NCBI GenBank assembly: GCA_017468435.1
Contig: JAFUIP010000003.1
Location: 62,001 to 126,000, forward strand
Length of the DNA stretch: 64,000 bases
From: Bacteroidales bacterium
GTDB lineage: Bacteria > Bacteroidota > Bacteroidia > Bacteroidales > UBA1402
Reading direction: 5' to 3'
Below are positions 1-8,235 of the stretch, piece by piece. The translations under genes were made by a program, and so were the position numbers. The notes below the pieces were generated by a model that worked only from the letters and a program-made list of their open reading frames with translations, was not told the origin of the DNA and did no database searches. Every line of letters starts with the position of its first letter. Position 1 is the stretch's first letter.

Positions 1-540
1 ATCTTGAACATTGGTGTGAGCCTTTGCCAAAAAGTAATACACATTCTGACGGTTGTTGGCCACACCGGTATCGAGGTAAGCTCTCAGATACTTGATGGCA
101 CGTTGAAAATCTTGCGTGTTGTAAGTGTTGGCAGCAGCAAAGTAGGCCATGGTCGGATACATTTCGCCATGCATGGTCATATCATTCTTGAATTCAGGCA
201 TCAATGCCACATCTACGTACGACTGAGCCGCCTTCAGAGCCTTGGCCGGCTGACCATGATTCGAATAATAAGCCGCTGCATTGTACAAATAGGGATACAA
301 TTCACGGATAACACCTTTGGCTTGGTTGTAGGCAGGTGTGCTGGGCGAATACATGGTAATGATAGCCGCATAATCTTCGTAACAGGTCAGCAAGGCGGTA
401 TATAACTGATCGTCGGAATTTGCCTGCGTCTTCAGTAAATTAAATTGCTGATAGCTTGCGGCCGCTTTGTCTATATTCTGCGCATGAAGTGTGCAGAGGG
501 CCATCGAAAACAAAATAAATAAACCAAAAAATCGTCTCAT
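1..540 (-). CDS. Exported TPR-like protein, C-terminus outside the window
   Basis: The reading frame opens with ATG at 540 and stays open to the window edge, so about 180 residues are seen and the 3' end is missing. Residues 1-21 look like a signal peptide (MRRFFG, hydrophobic stretch, cleavage near LHAQ). The remainder is helical and rich in Ala and Tyr with tetratricopeptide-like spacing (for example NHGQPAKALKAAQSYVDVAL, then AAANTYNTQDFQRAIKYLRA). It lies 11 bp downstream of the beta-propeller-like gene and is probably the last seen gene of the operon that starts at 4727. A scaffold role is inferred from TPRs; no enzyme motif is visible. Confidence 0.75.
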   Translation of the reverse strand, partial: MRRFFGLFILFSMALCTLHAQNIDKAAASYQQFNLLKTQANSDDQLYTALLTCYEDYAAIITMYSPSTPAYNQAKGVIRELYPYLYNAAAYYSNHGQPAKALKAAQSYVDVALMPEFKNDMTMHGEMYPTMAYFAAANTYNTQDFQRAIKYLRAYLDTGVANNRQNVYYFLAKAHTNVQD

Positions 541-551
541 AAAACAACTTA

Positions 552-2651
552 TTATAATGCATCTACGAAAGTCATTGAAACACTGATACGACGGAATTCT
601 CCGCCCTTACCCTTGCTCAGTTCAATATGATATTGATAATCGACATCCATGTCGGAAATACCCTTGATATTGTTGGTAATATACTGACCAACGCCCAAAG
701 CACGCAACATGGCCAATTGTTCGTTCTGAGTAATACCACCCTTCTTGGTCAGGGTAATATTGCTCAGTTCGTTGCCCTTATACACAGGTTCTTTTTCCAA
801 TTCTCCATAACTACCATCGTAAGCAATCTTGCCGTGAATAGGCATAGAGTCGGCCATACCCGTGATATGAAGAACCAGTTTCTTGCCTTCTTTGATGTAT
901 TTTGAGAATTCACCTTCGAAAGCTTCCTTCATGATGGCCAACATCGACATAGCCGCACCGGAATCTTCCACCTTGTATTTGCCGGGAGCGAAGTCTTCCT
1001 GAGCAGAAAAGCCCACTTCCACTTCGTACGACAACTCAATGTTGTAGTTTCTGATATTGTTTCCTTCAGCATCCACATCCGTCTTGATATCGGTGTTCAC
1101 CGCGATGTTGGTATGGTCTGAAATGACATTTCTTTCCTTGGCAGTTTCAATGACGGCCATCTTGATTTCCTGCAACATCACTTCTTGCATATTGGTCTGT
1201 TGTACCAGTTCGAGAGGCACAAATTCTTCTTCAGACACCAAGAATTCAACCTCACGCCTTTCGGTGTTATCGTAGGTATAAGACTTACCCGTAGATTTAT
1301 TATATACTTCTGCATAAATCAACTCAAACTTATCGTCTTCGGTCAGACCATACTTCGCGTTGCGGAATTCCAAGTTGCCGGGATCCATAAAGTCGGTCAC
1401 TTCTTCGTTAGGAACGGCCAAGTAGATGGAAGGCATATTGTCGAAGTTCACCGCCAACATATTAGATTCGGTGCTGTAACTACCCAAAGAAACTTCCGAC
1501 ATCTGTACCATATCTTCGGCCAATTGGGTAGAGATTTCCTGTTCGAAAAGACGCATCTGCTTTTCGCGGCTCTCATCGTTTACACGAAGCGCGTAGGCTT
1601 CCATGCTTTCGTTAGGCATCTGTTTCATCCATTCAGCCATATTCTTATCTACCTGATCCGAAAGCAATTGCTTGTAATAAGGCACTAAAGAAGTCATCAA
1701 CTTATAGACGATGGACAAATAATTGTTGTACACCAAGAACACCTGATTTTCAGCACCTTCGATAAAAATAGTTTCCGTAATACCGCCATTTTCATTGGTC
1801 AACGACAAACGGTCGTTGTTGTCGAGCAAGTTAACGATAACAATGCTGTCTTGAGAGGTCAGAACCGACACATATTTTCCGCTGGGATGGAAATCGCAAT
1901 GCTTTGCTTCTCCCAAATCGCCATAAGTACCTTGCAAGGTAAAGTGCTGAGTATCATAGATAGACAAAACGCCATCGGCTGTCACCACGGCCATAGATTT
2001 GCTATCGTCCGAGAAACTGAAAGCGTTCACCTTGCTATCTTTCTGCAAAGTTGTACGAAGGTTCTTGTTTTCGTAATTCCATACTGACAAAGAAGAATCG
2101 CAGGCAGAGGCAGCCAAGAAATAAGAATTCGGGCTCACTGCCATGTAATTAGCCGTGAAAGCAGTAGGAATGGACACAATAGGTTCGTATGTTCTGGCAT
2201 CGTACACAAGAATCTGGTTTCCAGCAGAAATAAGGAAATTTCTGGCATCCGGTGTATAAGCGATGGCGCTAGGATTGATCAATTTTTTGTACGATTTAAT
2301 CACCTCATCCACTCCATGGAAATCGTAAACAGTGACTTTATTCACGCCCCTCTTCTGAAAGAGAATGGCATACGACGAACCAGAAGGATTGATTTTCAAA
2401 GATTTAATCGTTCCATCTACTTCACAAATCGGAAAGCTTCTCATGGTATAAGCATTGGCATCATCGAAGAAATACGAAGCCATATAATAGCTGTCAAAAC
2501 CACTGGGATAGGTTTTCGTTTTAAACACATACTCGCTCTTGTACGAACTACCTTCAGACTGCGCCATCAGCGGAGCAGTCATCATAAACATGGAGAAAGC
2601 CAGCACGGAAACGGTGGCCTTCAAAAACTGATTTTTCATAAACCCCTTCAT
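552..2651 (-). CDS. Exported WD40/beta-propeller-like protein
   Basis: This 699-residue protein begins with a signal peptide (two possible starts, Met1 and Met5; cleavage near LMAQ at about residue 31). Residues about 60-290 contain repeated blades of WD40 or quinoprotein type, such as AYTPDARNFLISAGNQILVYD, SPNSYFLAASACDSSLSVWN and FHPSGKYVSVLTSQDSIVIV. The C-terminal half (about 330-699) has acidic segments and a region like a periplasmic ligand-binding fold that I cannot name. It is the third gene of a four-gene leftward unit, 64 bp after the 141-residue gene. A periplasmic or surface protein-interaction role is inferred from the propeller only. Confidence 0.75.
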   Translation of the reverse strand: MKGFMKNQFLKATVSVLAFSMFMMTAPLMAQSEGSSYKSEYVFKTKTYPSGFDSYYMASYFFDDANAYTMRSFPICEVDGTIKSLKINPSGSSYAILFQKRGVNKVTVYDFHGVDEVIKSYKKLINPSAIAYTPDARNFLISAGNQILVYDARTYEPIVSIPTAFTANYMAVSPNSYFLAASACDSSLSVWNYENKNLRTTLQKDSKVNAFSFSDDSKSMAVVTADGVLSIYDTQHFTLQGTYGDLGEAKHCDFHPSGKYVSVLTSQDSIVIVNLLDNNDRLSLTNENGGITETIFIEGAENQVFLVYNNYLSIVYKLMTSLVPYYKQLLSDQVDKNMAEWMKQMPNESMEAYALRVNDESREKQMRLFEQEISTQLAEDMVQMSEVSLGSYSTESNMLAVNFDNMPSIYLAVPNEEVTDFMDPGNLEFRNAKYGLTEDDKFELIYAEVYNKSTGKSYTYDNTERREVEFLVSEEEFVPLELVQQTNMQEVMLQEIKMAVIETAKERNVISDHTNIAVNTDIKTDVDAEGNNIRNYNIELSYEVEVGFSAQEDFAPGKYKVEDSGAAMSMLAIMKEAFEGEFSKYIKEGKKLVLHITGMADSMPIHGKIAYDGSYGELEKEPVYKGNELSNITLTKKGGITQNEQLAMLRALGVGQYITNNIKGISDMDVDYQYHIELSKGKGGEFRRISVSMTFVDAL

Positions 2652-2715
2652 TTGTAGTATTAATAATTCTAATAATCTCTCTTCTTTTCAATTTTGCATT
2701 ATTCCAATTGCAGCA

Positions 2716-3141
2716 TTATTCCACCTTTTCGAAAACGAAAGTCATGCCGAATTCGTCTTCGTAGGCCAATGTTTGCAAATTGAGTTTCGTAATCTGATAT
2801 TGCTTGGGAATGATGGCACTGCTGATTTCCATTTGGTGCAAATGCGTGAAAACCGTCTTGTCCACCGTCCAAGTAAAATGCGAAGCTTCTTCTTCCTTGA
2901 TATCTTCGGCAGCGTCCCAAGTGCGGCCCGTACCATCTTCGTTGTAACGATAATACATGGAGCCCGAACGCCAAAGTCCGATAAGCAAATCGGGATCTAC
3001 CTTTATTTTTTCGAAAACCTCGGGTTCCAAGACCTCAGGTTGATGCACGCGTTTTTGGTAATTGATCAACAAAACGGCACCGGCTGCGGCCAGCAACATC
3101 GCCAAACCAACAAGGAGGAGAATCAATTTCTTTCTATTCAT
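2716..3141 (-). CDS. Membrane-anchored small protein, lipocalin-like
   Basis: This 141-residue protein has one N-terminal hydrophobic helix (residues 5-27, LILLLVGLAM...VLLI) that may be an uncleaved anchor. It is followed by a domain with the pattern of a lipocalin-like or META-like beta barrel (LIGLWRSGSMYYRYNEDGTG, later FTWTVDKTVF and a closing FGMTFVFEKV). The WxxxGSMYYRYNxDGTG pattern resembles small Bacteroidota proteins that measure deviation from an expected value, but no function follows from it. It starts 11 bp after the transglutaminase-like gene, so the two are probably co-transcribed. Confidence 0.7.
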   Translation of the reverse strand: MNRKKLILLLVGLAMLLAAAGAVLLINYQKRVHQPEVLEPEVFEKIKVDPDLLIGLWRSGSMYYRYNEDGTGRTWDAAEDIKEEEASHFTWTVDKTVFTHLHQMEISSAIIPKQYQITKLNLQTLAYEDEFGMTFVFEKVE

Positions 3142-3152
3142 AATGCTTTGTA

Positions 3153-4727
3153 TCAGAGTTTTTTCAATTTAATAATTTCGGGAGTCTGGTCTTTGAACTG
3201 CGGCATGGACATACCGATGGAAGCGTTCACGTAAGTAGGATCGCAAACGTAGTATTTGCGTCCGCCGTAGTTGAAAGCATCGCCCTTGAGAGAGCTGTCG
3301 TCGCTGAAGCTGACGGCCGTTGCCACGTGGCCTTCGTATTGCAAACCAAGCACTTTGGCATCGGTAAGCTCGGTCACCAACCAAGAGAAAAGCGCCGAAC
3401 GGTCTTCGCAATCGCTGTAAGGATAGGCAATGACTTCTTCGGGATAGAAATATTTTTCGTAGCCGAATTGTTGTTCGTCGGTTTTATACGAGAAGGCCGT
3501 CTGCACGAAATCGAGCAAGAGCGCCACCATCTGCGTCTGCGTGTAATGATGCTTGCGCGCGTCGAAATAAGCCTTCAGTGCCTGTTGCGATTCGGTGGGC
3601 ACATCAGAAGCGAAATAAATGGGGAACACCGTCATGGGCACATCGTCCAAATAAGCCATGTGGGCCGAGTTGTAAGGCAAAAGCACCTTCGATTTCAGCT
3701 TGTTCACCTGCAGGGTGCGTTGTTTGTCGCAAGCACCGATCTGCAAAGTTTTGTCGAAGTCGAGCTTCATCTGGCTCAGCACCTGGTCTTGTTCGTTAAA
3801 GGCGTAAGAATAAATGCTTTCCTTGGCCGTACCGCCACCATAAACGGTGTAATATTTCACTTCTTCCTCGTTTTCCTTGAAGCGGAAATAGATGTAGGAA
3901 TACACTTCCTTTTCGTTATCGAGGGCCAAGAGCAAGGTTAGCTTGCCCGATTCGCGTCCGCGGGCCAACTTCACCTTGTAACCTCCGTGATTGCGAAGCA
4001 TATAGAAGATAAACAACACGCGGTCGTTGCTGTCTTGCAACACAGTTTCGGCCACCGAGCGCAACAAAGAGAAATGTCCCCACTCGTTCAGACCAAACTT
4101 GGACACATAGGCATCGACAGATTTCCAGAGCGCATCGCTTTCGTACTTGCAACGGGCCATGTTGCGGAAATAAGCGGCCGCATCGTTTTCCTTGGCGCCT
4201 TTCGAATGAATGCAAAGTGTCTGGCTGCAAGGCAGTTCTATGTTTTCTCCGTAAAAATCCAATTGTACGCGTCCGGCCGAGAAAGTACCCGGCTTGCTTT
4301 GGTAGGGCACATAGGTTTCGATGCTTCCCTGCTCGCTGACAGCGGTGCGCATGGCATAATTGCCCGGAGCCACTGCGCCTGCGTGCGTGGTAGGTTGCAT
4401 GGTTTCACTAAAATCTATGGGAGCCTCGCTTGCTTCGGTGCCGGGAGCCACAGGCGCCGTCGTCAATTTGGGCCTACCCAGACTCAGCGCCGTCTGCTTC
4501 ATATCTTCGTACACCTGCCACTGACGTTCCATAAAAGCTGCATATTCCTCGTTTTGCCTATCGGAAAATGCCTTGAACTCGGCATCGCGCTGCTCTTCGA
4601 AAGCCGCGAAACGACTATTGATCTGATCCAAATAATCCTGATTGAAATTGCTCTGGGCATGCACCGTGAAAGCCGCTGCGCAACAAAGGCCACCAAGCAA
4701 AAGATATTTTTTCCACCTCATAATCAT
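3153..4727 (-). CDS. Exported transglutaminase-like cysteine protein
   Basis: This 524-residue protein has a signal peptide (residues 1-25, ending VHAQ), a charged Phe/Glu/Arg-rich coiled segment (30-75), a Pro/Thr-rich linker and a beta-rich middle. Near the C-terminus is a transglutaminase-type catalytic triad: Cys440 in YSDCEDRSALF, His467 in YEGHVATAV and Asp496 in VCDPTY. The order and spacing fit the transglutaminase/protease superfamily, whose bacterial members act on peptides or amide bonds in the envelope; the substrate here is unknown. It is first in the four-gene unit, behind a TACATTTG promoter 37 bp upstream. Confidence 0.8.
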   Translation of the reverse strand: MIMRWKKYLLLGGLCCAAAFTVHAQSNFNQDYLDQINSRFAAFEEQRDAEFKAFSDRQNEEYAAFMERQWQVYEDMKQTALSLGRPKLTTAPVAPGTEASEAPIDFSETMQPTTHAGAVAPGNYAMRTAVSEQGSIETYVPYQSKPGTFSAGRVQLDFYGENIELPCSQTLCIHSKGAKENDAAAYFRNMARCKYESDALWKSVDAYVSKFGLNEWGHFSLLRSVAETVLQDSNDRVLFIFYMLRNHGGYKVKLARGRESGKLTLLLALDNEKEVYSYIYFRFKENEEEVKYYTVYGGGTAKESIYSYAFNEQDQVLSQMKLDFDKTLQIGACDKQRTLQVNKLKSKVLLPYNSAHMAYLDDVPMTVFPIYFASDVPTESQQALKAYFDARKHHYTQTQMVALLLDFVQTAFSYKTDEQQFGYEKYFYPEEVIAYPYSDCEDRSALFSWLVTELTDAKVLGLQYEGHVATAVSFSDDSSLKGDAFNYGGRKYYVCDPTYVNASIGMSMPQFKDQTPEIIKLKKL

Positions 4728-4763
4728 TCAGAAAAGGATTTGTTGAGTTTAGTATATAACCCG

Positions 4764-4771
4764 CAAATGTA
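4764..4771 (-). promoter_or_regulatory. Bacteroidota -7 promoter element for the 4.7-kb operon
   Basis: On the minus strand the octamer TACATTTG matches the Bacteroidota -7 consensus TAnnTTTG. A TTG lies 19 bp further upstream, as expected of the -33 element. It sits 37 bp before the transglutaminase-like start codon. Confidence 0.6.
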
Positions 4772-4918
4772 GTAACACTCTCGCTAAGAACAAAATAAAA
4801 AACACCAACAAACTGCAAAACTTGAGTTCTTTCATTTTTCGCATACGAGCATGAGCTGAAGCATACAACAATGGATTACTCTAGGCTATTTTAATCATTT
4901 GCCGTAAGGAAACAATGT

Positions 4919-4949
4919 AGCCCGGATGCTCGCTCTGAGCATCCGGGCT
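4919..4949 (-). terminator. Strong inverted repeat, possible terminator after ferritin
   Basis: The two 13-bp arms AGCCCGGATGCTC and GAGCATCCGGGCT are perfect and enclose a 5-nt loop. It lies about 200 bp beyond the ferritin stop codon. The T tract is poor on the minus side (ACATTGTTTCC) and better on the plus side (AATTTTTCC), so the assigned strand rests mainly on context; a stem acting as an RNA stabiliser is an alternative. Confidence 0.45.
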
Positions 4950-4969
4950 GCAATTTTTCCAAACAAGCC

Positions 4970-5071
4970 GTCACACAAGACTACGCGGCGGCAACACTTC
5001 GGTTATTTTGCGCCGAATCCGTCACACAAGACTACGCGGCGGCAACACTTCGGTTATTTTGCGCCGAATCC
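4970..5071. repeat. Two perfect 51-bp tandem copies, with a degenerate third
   Basis: Positions 4970-5020 and 5021-5071 are identical over 51 bp. A degenerate third copy continues to about 5122 (shared core ACAAGACT...CGGC...ACTTCGG.TATT). The block lies just past the ferritin gene and shares its ACTTCGGYTATT core with the 22-bp repeats next to it. Confidence 0.85.
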
Positions 5072-5095
5072 GGCTAACAAGACTGAGCAGCGGCA

Positions 5096-5161
5096 GTGAA
5101 ACTTCGGCTATTCAGCGGCGAAACTTCGGCTATTCGGCAGTGAAACTTCGACTATTCGGCG
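5096..5161. repeat. Three 22-bp tandem copies overlapping the ferritin stop codon
   Basis: Units at 5096-5117, 5118-5139 and 5140-5161 share the form GYGAAACTTCGRCTATTCRGCR with only a few substitutions. The last unit contains the ferritin stop codon (5152-5154) and its final codons, so expansion of the repeat has copied the gene's 3' end outward. Confidence 0.85.
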
Positions 5162-5676
5162 CCGGCAGCCAGGGGAGAAGCCTGGGTGTACACGCGGGCA
5201 GCAAGTTCCTTATCGAGCTGATACATACCGTATTTATCGTTTTCTACGGCTTCTGCGGCAAAGATCTGGTCGCGGGCATTTTCTTCTTCTTCCACCTGTT
5301 CGTTCACAAACCAAACCAACATGTTGGACGAGGCGAAATCACGATCTTCGGCGGCGATGGCAGCCAAGTTGTTGATAAGGCCGGTCACCACTTTTTCATG
5401 CTTGAGCGTCTCCTGAAACATAGAAAGCACGCTTTCCCATTGCGTGGGCACTTCGGCTATAGGCTTCAGTTCCACCTTGGCATCGCGCGAGTTGAGATAA
5501 TTCATAAAGATGCGGGCATGGTCTTGTTCTTCGAGCCATTGCACATAAAACCAGTTGGCAACACCCTTATAACCTTTGGCTTCGGCATCCAAAGACATGG
5601 AAAGGTACAAATAGGCCGACCAAAGTTCGGCATTGATCTGCGCATTGATGGCAGCATGTAATTTTTCGCTTAACAT
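5152..5676 (-). CDS. ftnA: Ferritin (non-haem, FtnA type)
   Basis: This 174-residue protein has the size of bacterial ferritins. All ferroxidase ligands are at their expected places: Glu17, Glu50, His53 (WLEEQDHARIF), Glu94, Gln127 and Glu130. The protein should form a 24-subunit cytosolic shell that oxidises Fe(II) and stores ferric iron, protecting against iron-driven oxidative stress. It is a single-gene unit with its own TAATTTTG promoter. The last residues (PLAAGAE) differ from typical ferritin tails, and the stop codon lies inside a 22-bp tandem repeat, which suggests that the C-terminus has been rewritten by repeat slippage. Confidence 0.93.
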   Translation of the reverse strand: MLSEKLHAAINAQINAELWSAYLYLSMSLDAEAKGYKGVANWFYVQWLEEQDHARIFMNYLNSRDAKVELKPIAEVPTQWESVLSMFQETLKHEKVVTGLINNLAAIAAEDRDFASSNMLVWFVNEQVEEEENARDQIFAAEAVENDKYGMYQLDKELAARVYTQASPLAAGAE

Positions 5677-5718
5677 ATTACTTCGTTTTTAAGAGTTAAA
5701 ATCATTCAACAAACAGAG

Positions 5719-5726
5719 CAAAATTA
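5719..5726 (-). promoter_or_regulatory. -7 promoter element for ferritin
   Basis: The minus-strand octamer TAATTTTG fits TAnnTTTG, with a TTG (in CTCTTG) 20 bp upstream. It lies 43 bp before the ferritin start codon, in the divergent region shared with threonine aldolase. Confidence 0.6.
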
Positions 5727-5808
5727 GACGCAGAATCTTCAATTTGCAAGAGGCGGAGTGATAATTATTCTAAAAAAATTCGAATGAATATCTCATGGTA
5801 AAAATCAC

Positions 5809-5816
5809 TATCTTTG
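5809..5816 (+). promoter_or_regulatory. -7 promoter element for the threonine aldolase unit
   Basis: TATCTTTG matches TAnnTTTG and is followed by GCGG, common in this genome. It is 14 bp before the first ATG (5830) and 20 bp before the second (5836). The very short leader makes the second ATG the better start. Confidence 0.6.
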
Positions 5817-5829
5817 CGGCTCAATTTCA

Positions 5830-6855
5830 ATGCTTATGATTTATTTCGATTCTGATTATATGGCAGGGGCGCATCCACAGGTGATGCAGGCACTTGCAGA
5901 GAGCAATCTCGAAGCCACAACAGGCTATGGCACTGATGCTTACACCGCTCGCGCGGCAGAAAAAATACGACAGGCTTGCCAATCTCCACAAGCCCGGGTT
6001 CACTTCTTGGTGGGCGGCACACAGACCAACGCCACCGTCATCGACGGACTTCTGGCGCGACATCAGGGCGTACTGGCCGCCGAAAGCGCACACATCAATG
6101 TGCATGAATCGGGCGCTATCGAAGCTTCCGGCCACAAGGTTCTCACCTTGCCTCAGCACGAGGGAAAGGTCTGGGCTTCAGAGGTAAAGGCGTACATCGA
6201 CCATTTCTACCGCGACGACAGCTACGAGCACATGGTGGCCCCGGGCATGCTCTACATTTCCTTTCCCACCGAATATGGCACCGTATATAGTTTGCAGGAA
6301 CTCAGCGAATTAAGCCAAGTTTGCCACGAAGCCGGCATCCCGCTCTACGTGGACGGCGCGCGATTGGGTTACGGCTTAGCCGCCAGTGATGTCAGCTTGC
6401 CCGACATGGCTCGTCTTTGCGATGTTTTCTACATTGGGGGCACCAAAGTGGGCGCATTGTTCGGCGAAGCCGTTGTCATCAACAACGAACAACTGCTGAA
6501 ACATTTCTTCCCGCTCATCAAGCAACACGGCGCTTTGCTGGCCAAAGGACGATTGTTGGGCGTTCAGTTCGACAGCCTGTTCAGCGAGGGATTGTACGAA
6601 AAAATCGGACGCGAAGCGGTGGCCAAGGCCTTGCGACTGAAGGCAGCATTCACCGAAAAAGGCTATCGAAGCGAAGTTGATTCGCCCACCAACCAGCAAT
6701 TTTTCCGCCTGCCCAACACGCTCATTGACAGGTTAAAAGAAGAAGTAAGCTTTGAATATTGGGGCCCGCGCGGACAGCAAGAAAGCGTGGTACGTTTCGT
6801 TTGCAGCTGGAACACCCTCGACGCCGACATAGACCATCTGATCAGTTTATTGTAA
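5830..6855 (+). CDS. ltaE: Low-specificity L-threonine aldolase
   Basis: This 341-residue PLP enzyme of fold type I should cleave L-threonine or L-allo-threonine to glycine and acetaldehyde in the cytosol. The N-terminal substrate loop (YFDSDYMAGAHP, then GYGTDAYT) is typical of the aldolase group. VDGARLG at 174-180 holds the PLP-pyridine Asp, and Lys206 in GGTKVG should carry the Schiff base. The gene starts at 5830, or more likely at the second ATG (5836) given the promoter position. The NhaC gene follows after 18 bp, so the two are probably one operon. Confidence 0.9.
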   Translation: MLMIYFDSDYMAGAHPQVMQALAESNLEATTGYGTDAYTARAAEKIRQACQSPQARVHFLVGGTQTNATVIDGLLARHQGVLAAESAHINVHESGAIEASGHKVLTLPQHEGKVWASEVKAYIDHFYRDDSYEHMVAPGMLYISFPTEYGTVYSLQELSELSQVCHEAGIPLYVDGARLGYGLAASDVSLPDMARLCDVFYIGGTKVGALFGEAVVINNEQLLKHFFPLIKQHGALLAKGRLLGVQFDSLFSEGLYEKIGREAVAKALRLKAAFTEKGYRSEVDSPTNQQFFRLPNTLIDRLKEEVSFEYWGPRGQQESVVRFVCSWNTLDADIDHLISLL

Positions 6856-6873
6856 ACCTCCGACACCAACTCC

Positions 6874-8154
6874 ATGCTGACACATAAAAAAGGATTATTG
6901 GCATTGTCGCCCATTGCGGTTTTGCTGGGCGTCTATTTGGGCGGATCGCTCATTGCCGGAAATTTTTACGAGATTCCCATTGCCGTGTCGTTTTCTTGCG
7001 CGGCCATTTATAGCATACTGGTTATCAGGAAGGGAAGCCTGCGCAACAGCATTGATATTTTTTCGCGCGGCGCGGCCAATGCCGACGTGATGTACATGAT
7101 TTGGATTTTCTGTTTGGCGGGCGTTTTTGCCACCGCAGCCAAAAGCATGGGCGCCATCGACACTTGTGTGGCCATCACATTGAAATACTTGCCCGGACAA
7201 TTCATTCCCGCCGGTATCTTCCTGGCTGCCTGCTTCATATCTCTGTCCATCGGCACTTCGGTGGGCACCATTGCCGCCTTGGCTCCCGTGGTGACGGAAA
7301 TCGCGGTACAGACTTCGAGCAGCACGGCCTGGCTCATCGCCATAGTGGTGGGCGGCGCTTTCTTCGGCGACAATTTGTCTTTCATTTCAGACACCACCAT
7401 CGCGGCCACGCAAACCCAAGGTTGCCGCATGAGCGACAAATTTCGCACCAACCTGAAAATAGTGTTGCCGGCAGCCATCGCCACTTTGTGCATTTATCTG
7501 TTTCATCATCAAACCGGTAGCTTCCAGTTAAGCGAAGAAATAACGCGCATAGAGTGGATAAAGATTCTGCCTTACGTTTTGGTTATAGGACTGGCCGTGA
7601 GCGGTGTAAATGTTCTGGGCGTACTGCTGACGGGCATCATCAGCACCGATATCATTGCTTTGGCCACGGGCTCTTTCGGCGGCATGCGGGTGTTCAGTTC
7701 CATTGGCGAAGGTCTGCAAAGCATGTACGAATTGATAATGGTAACGCTGTTGGCTGCCGGATTCATGAACTGCATTCGCGAAGCGGGCGGTTTCGACTAC
7801 CTTATTCAAATCATTACGAGCAAGATACGAGGAAAACGCGGAGCTGAATTCGCCATCGCGGGCATCACGGCGGCCACCAATTTCTGCACGGCCAACAATA
7901 CCATCGCCATCCTTACGGTGGGCCCCATCGCCAAAGATTTGTCGAGCCGTTACGGCATAATGCCCCGCAAAAGCGCTTCCATCATGGACACCATTTCTTG
8001 CTTCGTGCAAGGCATCTTACCTTATGGCATTCAAGTACTTATGGCGGCCGGATTGGCCAATATCAGCCCGGTGGAAATCATTCCGCACCTCTATTATCCT
8101 TTCCTCATCGGATTGATGGTAATTATTTCCATCGTTTTTGAAAAGAAGGCATAA
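6874..8154 (+). CDS. nhaC: NhaC-family Na+/H+ antiporter
   Basis: This 426-residue protein is an integral inner-membrane transporter with about 11-12 hydrophobic segments. Family features are a glycine-rich helix break (SIGTSVGTIAALAPVV) and the motif GGAFFGDNLSFISDTTIAA, which carries the conserved acidic residues of the NhaC group. A second conserved part reads FCTANNTIAILTVGPIAKDL. Members exchange Na+ for H+, and some exchange organic acids or amino acids. Its place 18 bp after threonine aldolase may hint at an amino-acid-linked exchange, which is inference. Confidence 0.85.
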   Translation: MLTHKKGLLALSPIAVLLGVYLGGSLIAGNFYEIPIAVSFSCAAIYSILVIRKGSLRNSIDIFSRGAANADVMYMIWIFCLAGVFATAAKSMGAIDTCVAITLKYLPGQFIPAGIFLAACFISLSIGTSVGTIAALAPVVTEIAVQTSSSTAWLIAIVVGGAFFGDNLSFISDTTIAATQTQGCRMSDKFRTNLKIVLPAAIATLCIYLFHHQTGSFQLSEEITRIEWIKILPYVLVIGLAVSGVNVLGVLLTGIISTDIIALATGSFGGMRVFSSIGEGLQSMYELIMVTLLAAGFMNCIREAGGFDYLIQIITSKIRGKRGAEFAIAGITAATNFCTANNTIAILTVGPIAKDLSSRYGIMPRKSASIMDTISCFVQGILPYGIQVLMAAGLANISPVEIIPHLYYPFLIGLMVIISIVFEKKA

Positions 8155-8203
8155 TATCATTCTACAAAAGCGTAATCGGAGAACAATTTTTCCGAAATTG
8201 ATA

Positions 8204-8211
8204 TAATTTTG
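8204..8211 (+). promoter_or_regulatory. -7 promoter element for cstA
   Basis: TAATTTTG followed by CCG matches the Bacteroidota -7 form and lies 24 bp before the cstA start codon, in the 81-bp gap after nhaC. It makes cstA an independent transcription unit. Confidence 0.6.
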
Positions 8212-8235
8212 CCGAACCATTAAAACTACCGAATC

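Larger units (their letters stand above)
4728..5151. other. Intergenic region: promoter, hairpin and tandem repeats
   Basis: No gene is seen in this 424-bp stretch. From left to right it holds the promoter of the leftward operon (4764-4771), a featureless AT-rich part, a strong hairpin (4919-4949) and a tandem-repeat block (4970-5161) that runs into the 3' end of the ferritin gene. Confidence 0.6.

Noticed and set aside
5008..5661. Long rightward open frame across the ferritin gene and its repeats
   Set aside because: It is the opposite-strand shadow of ferritin, which has all ferroxidase residues; the front part is only the tandem repeat read as Arg/Gly-rich text.
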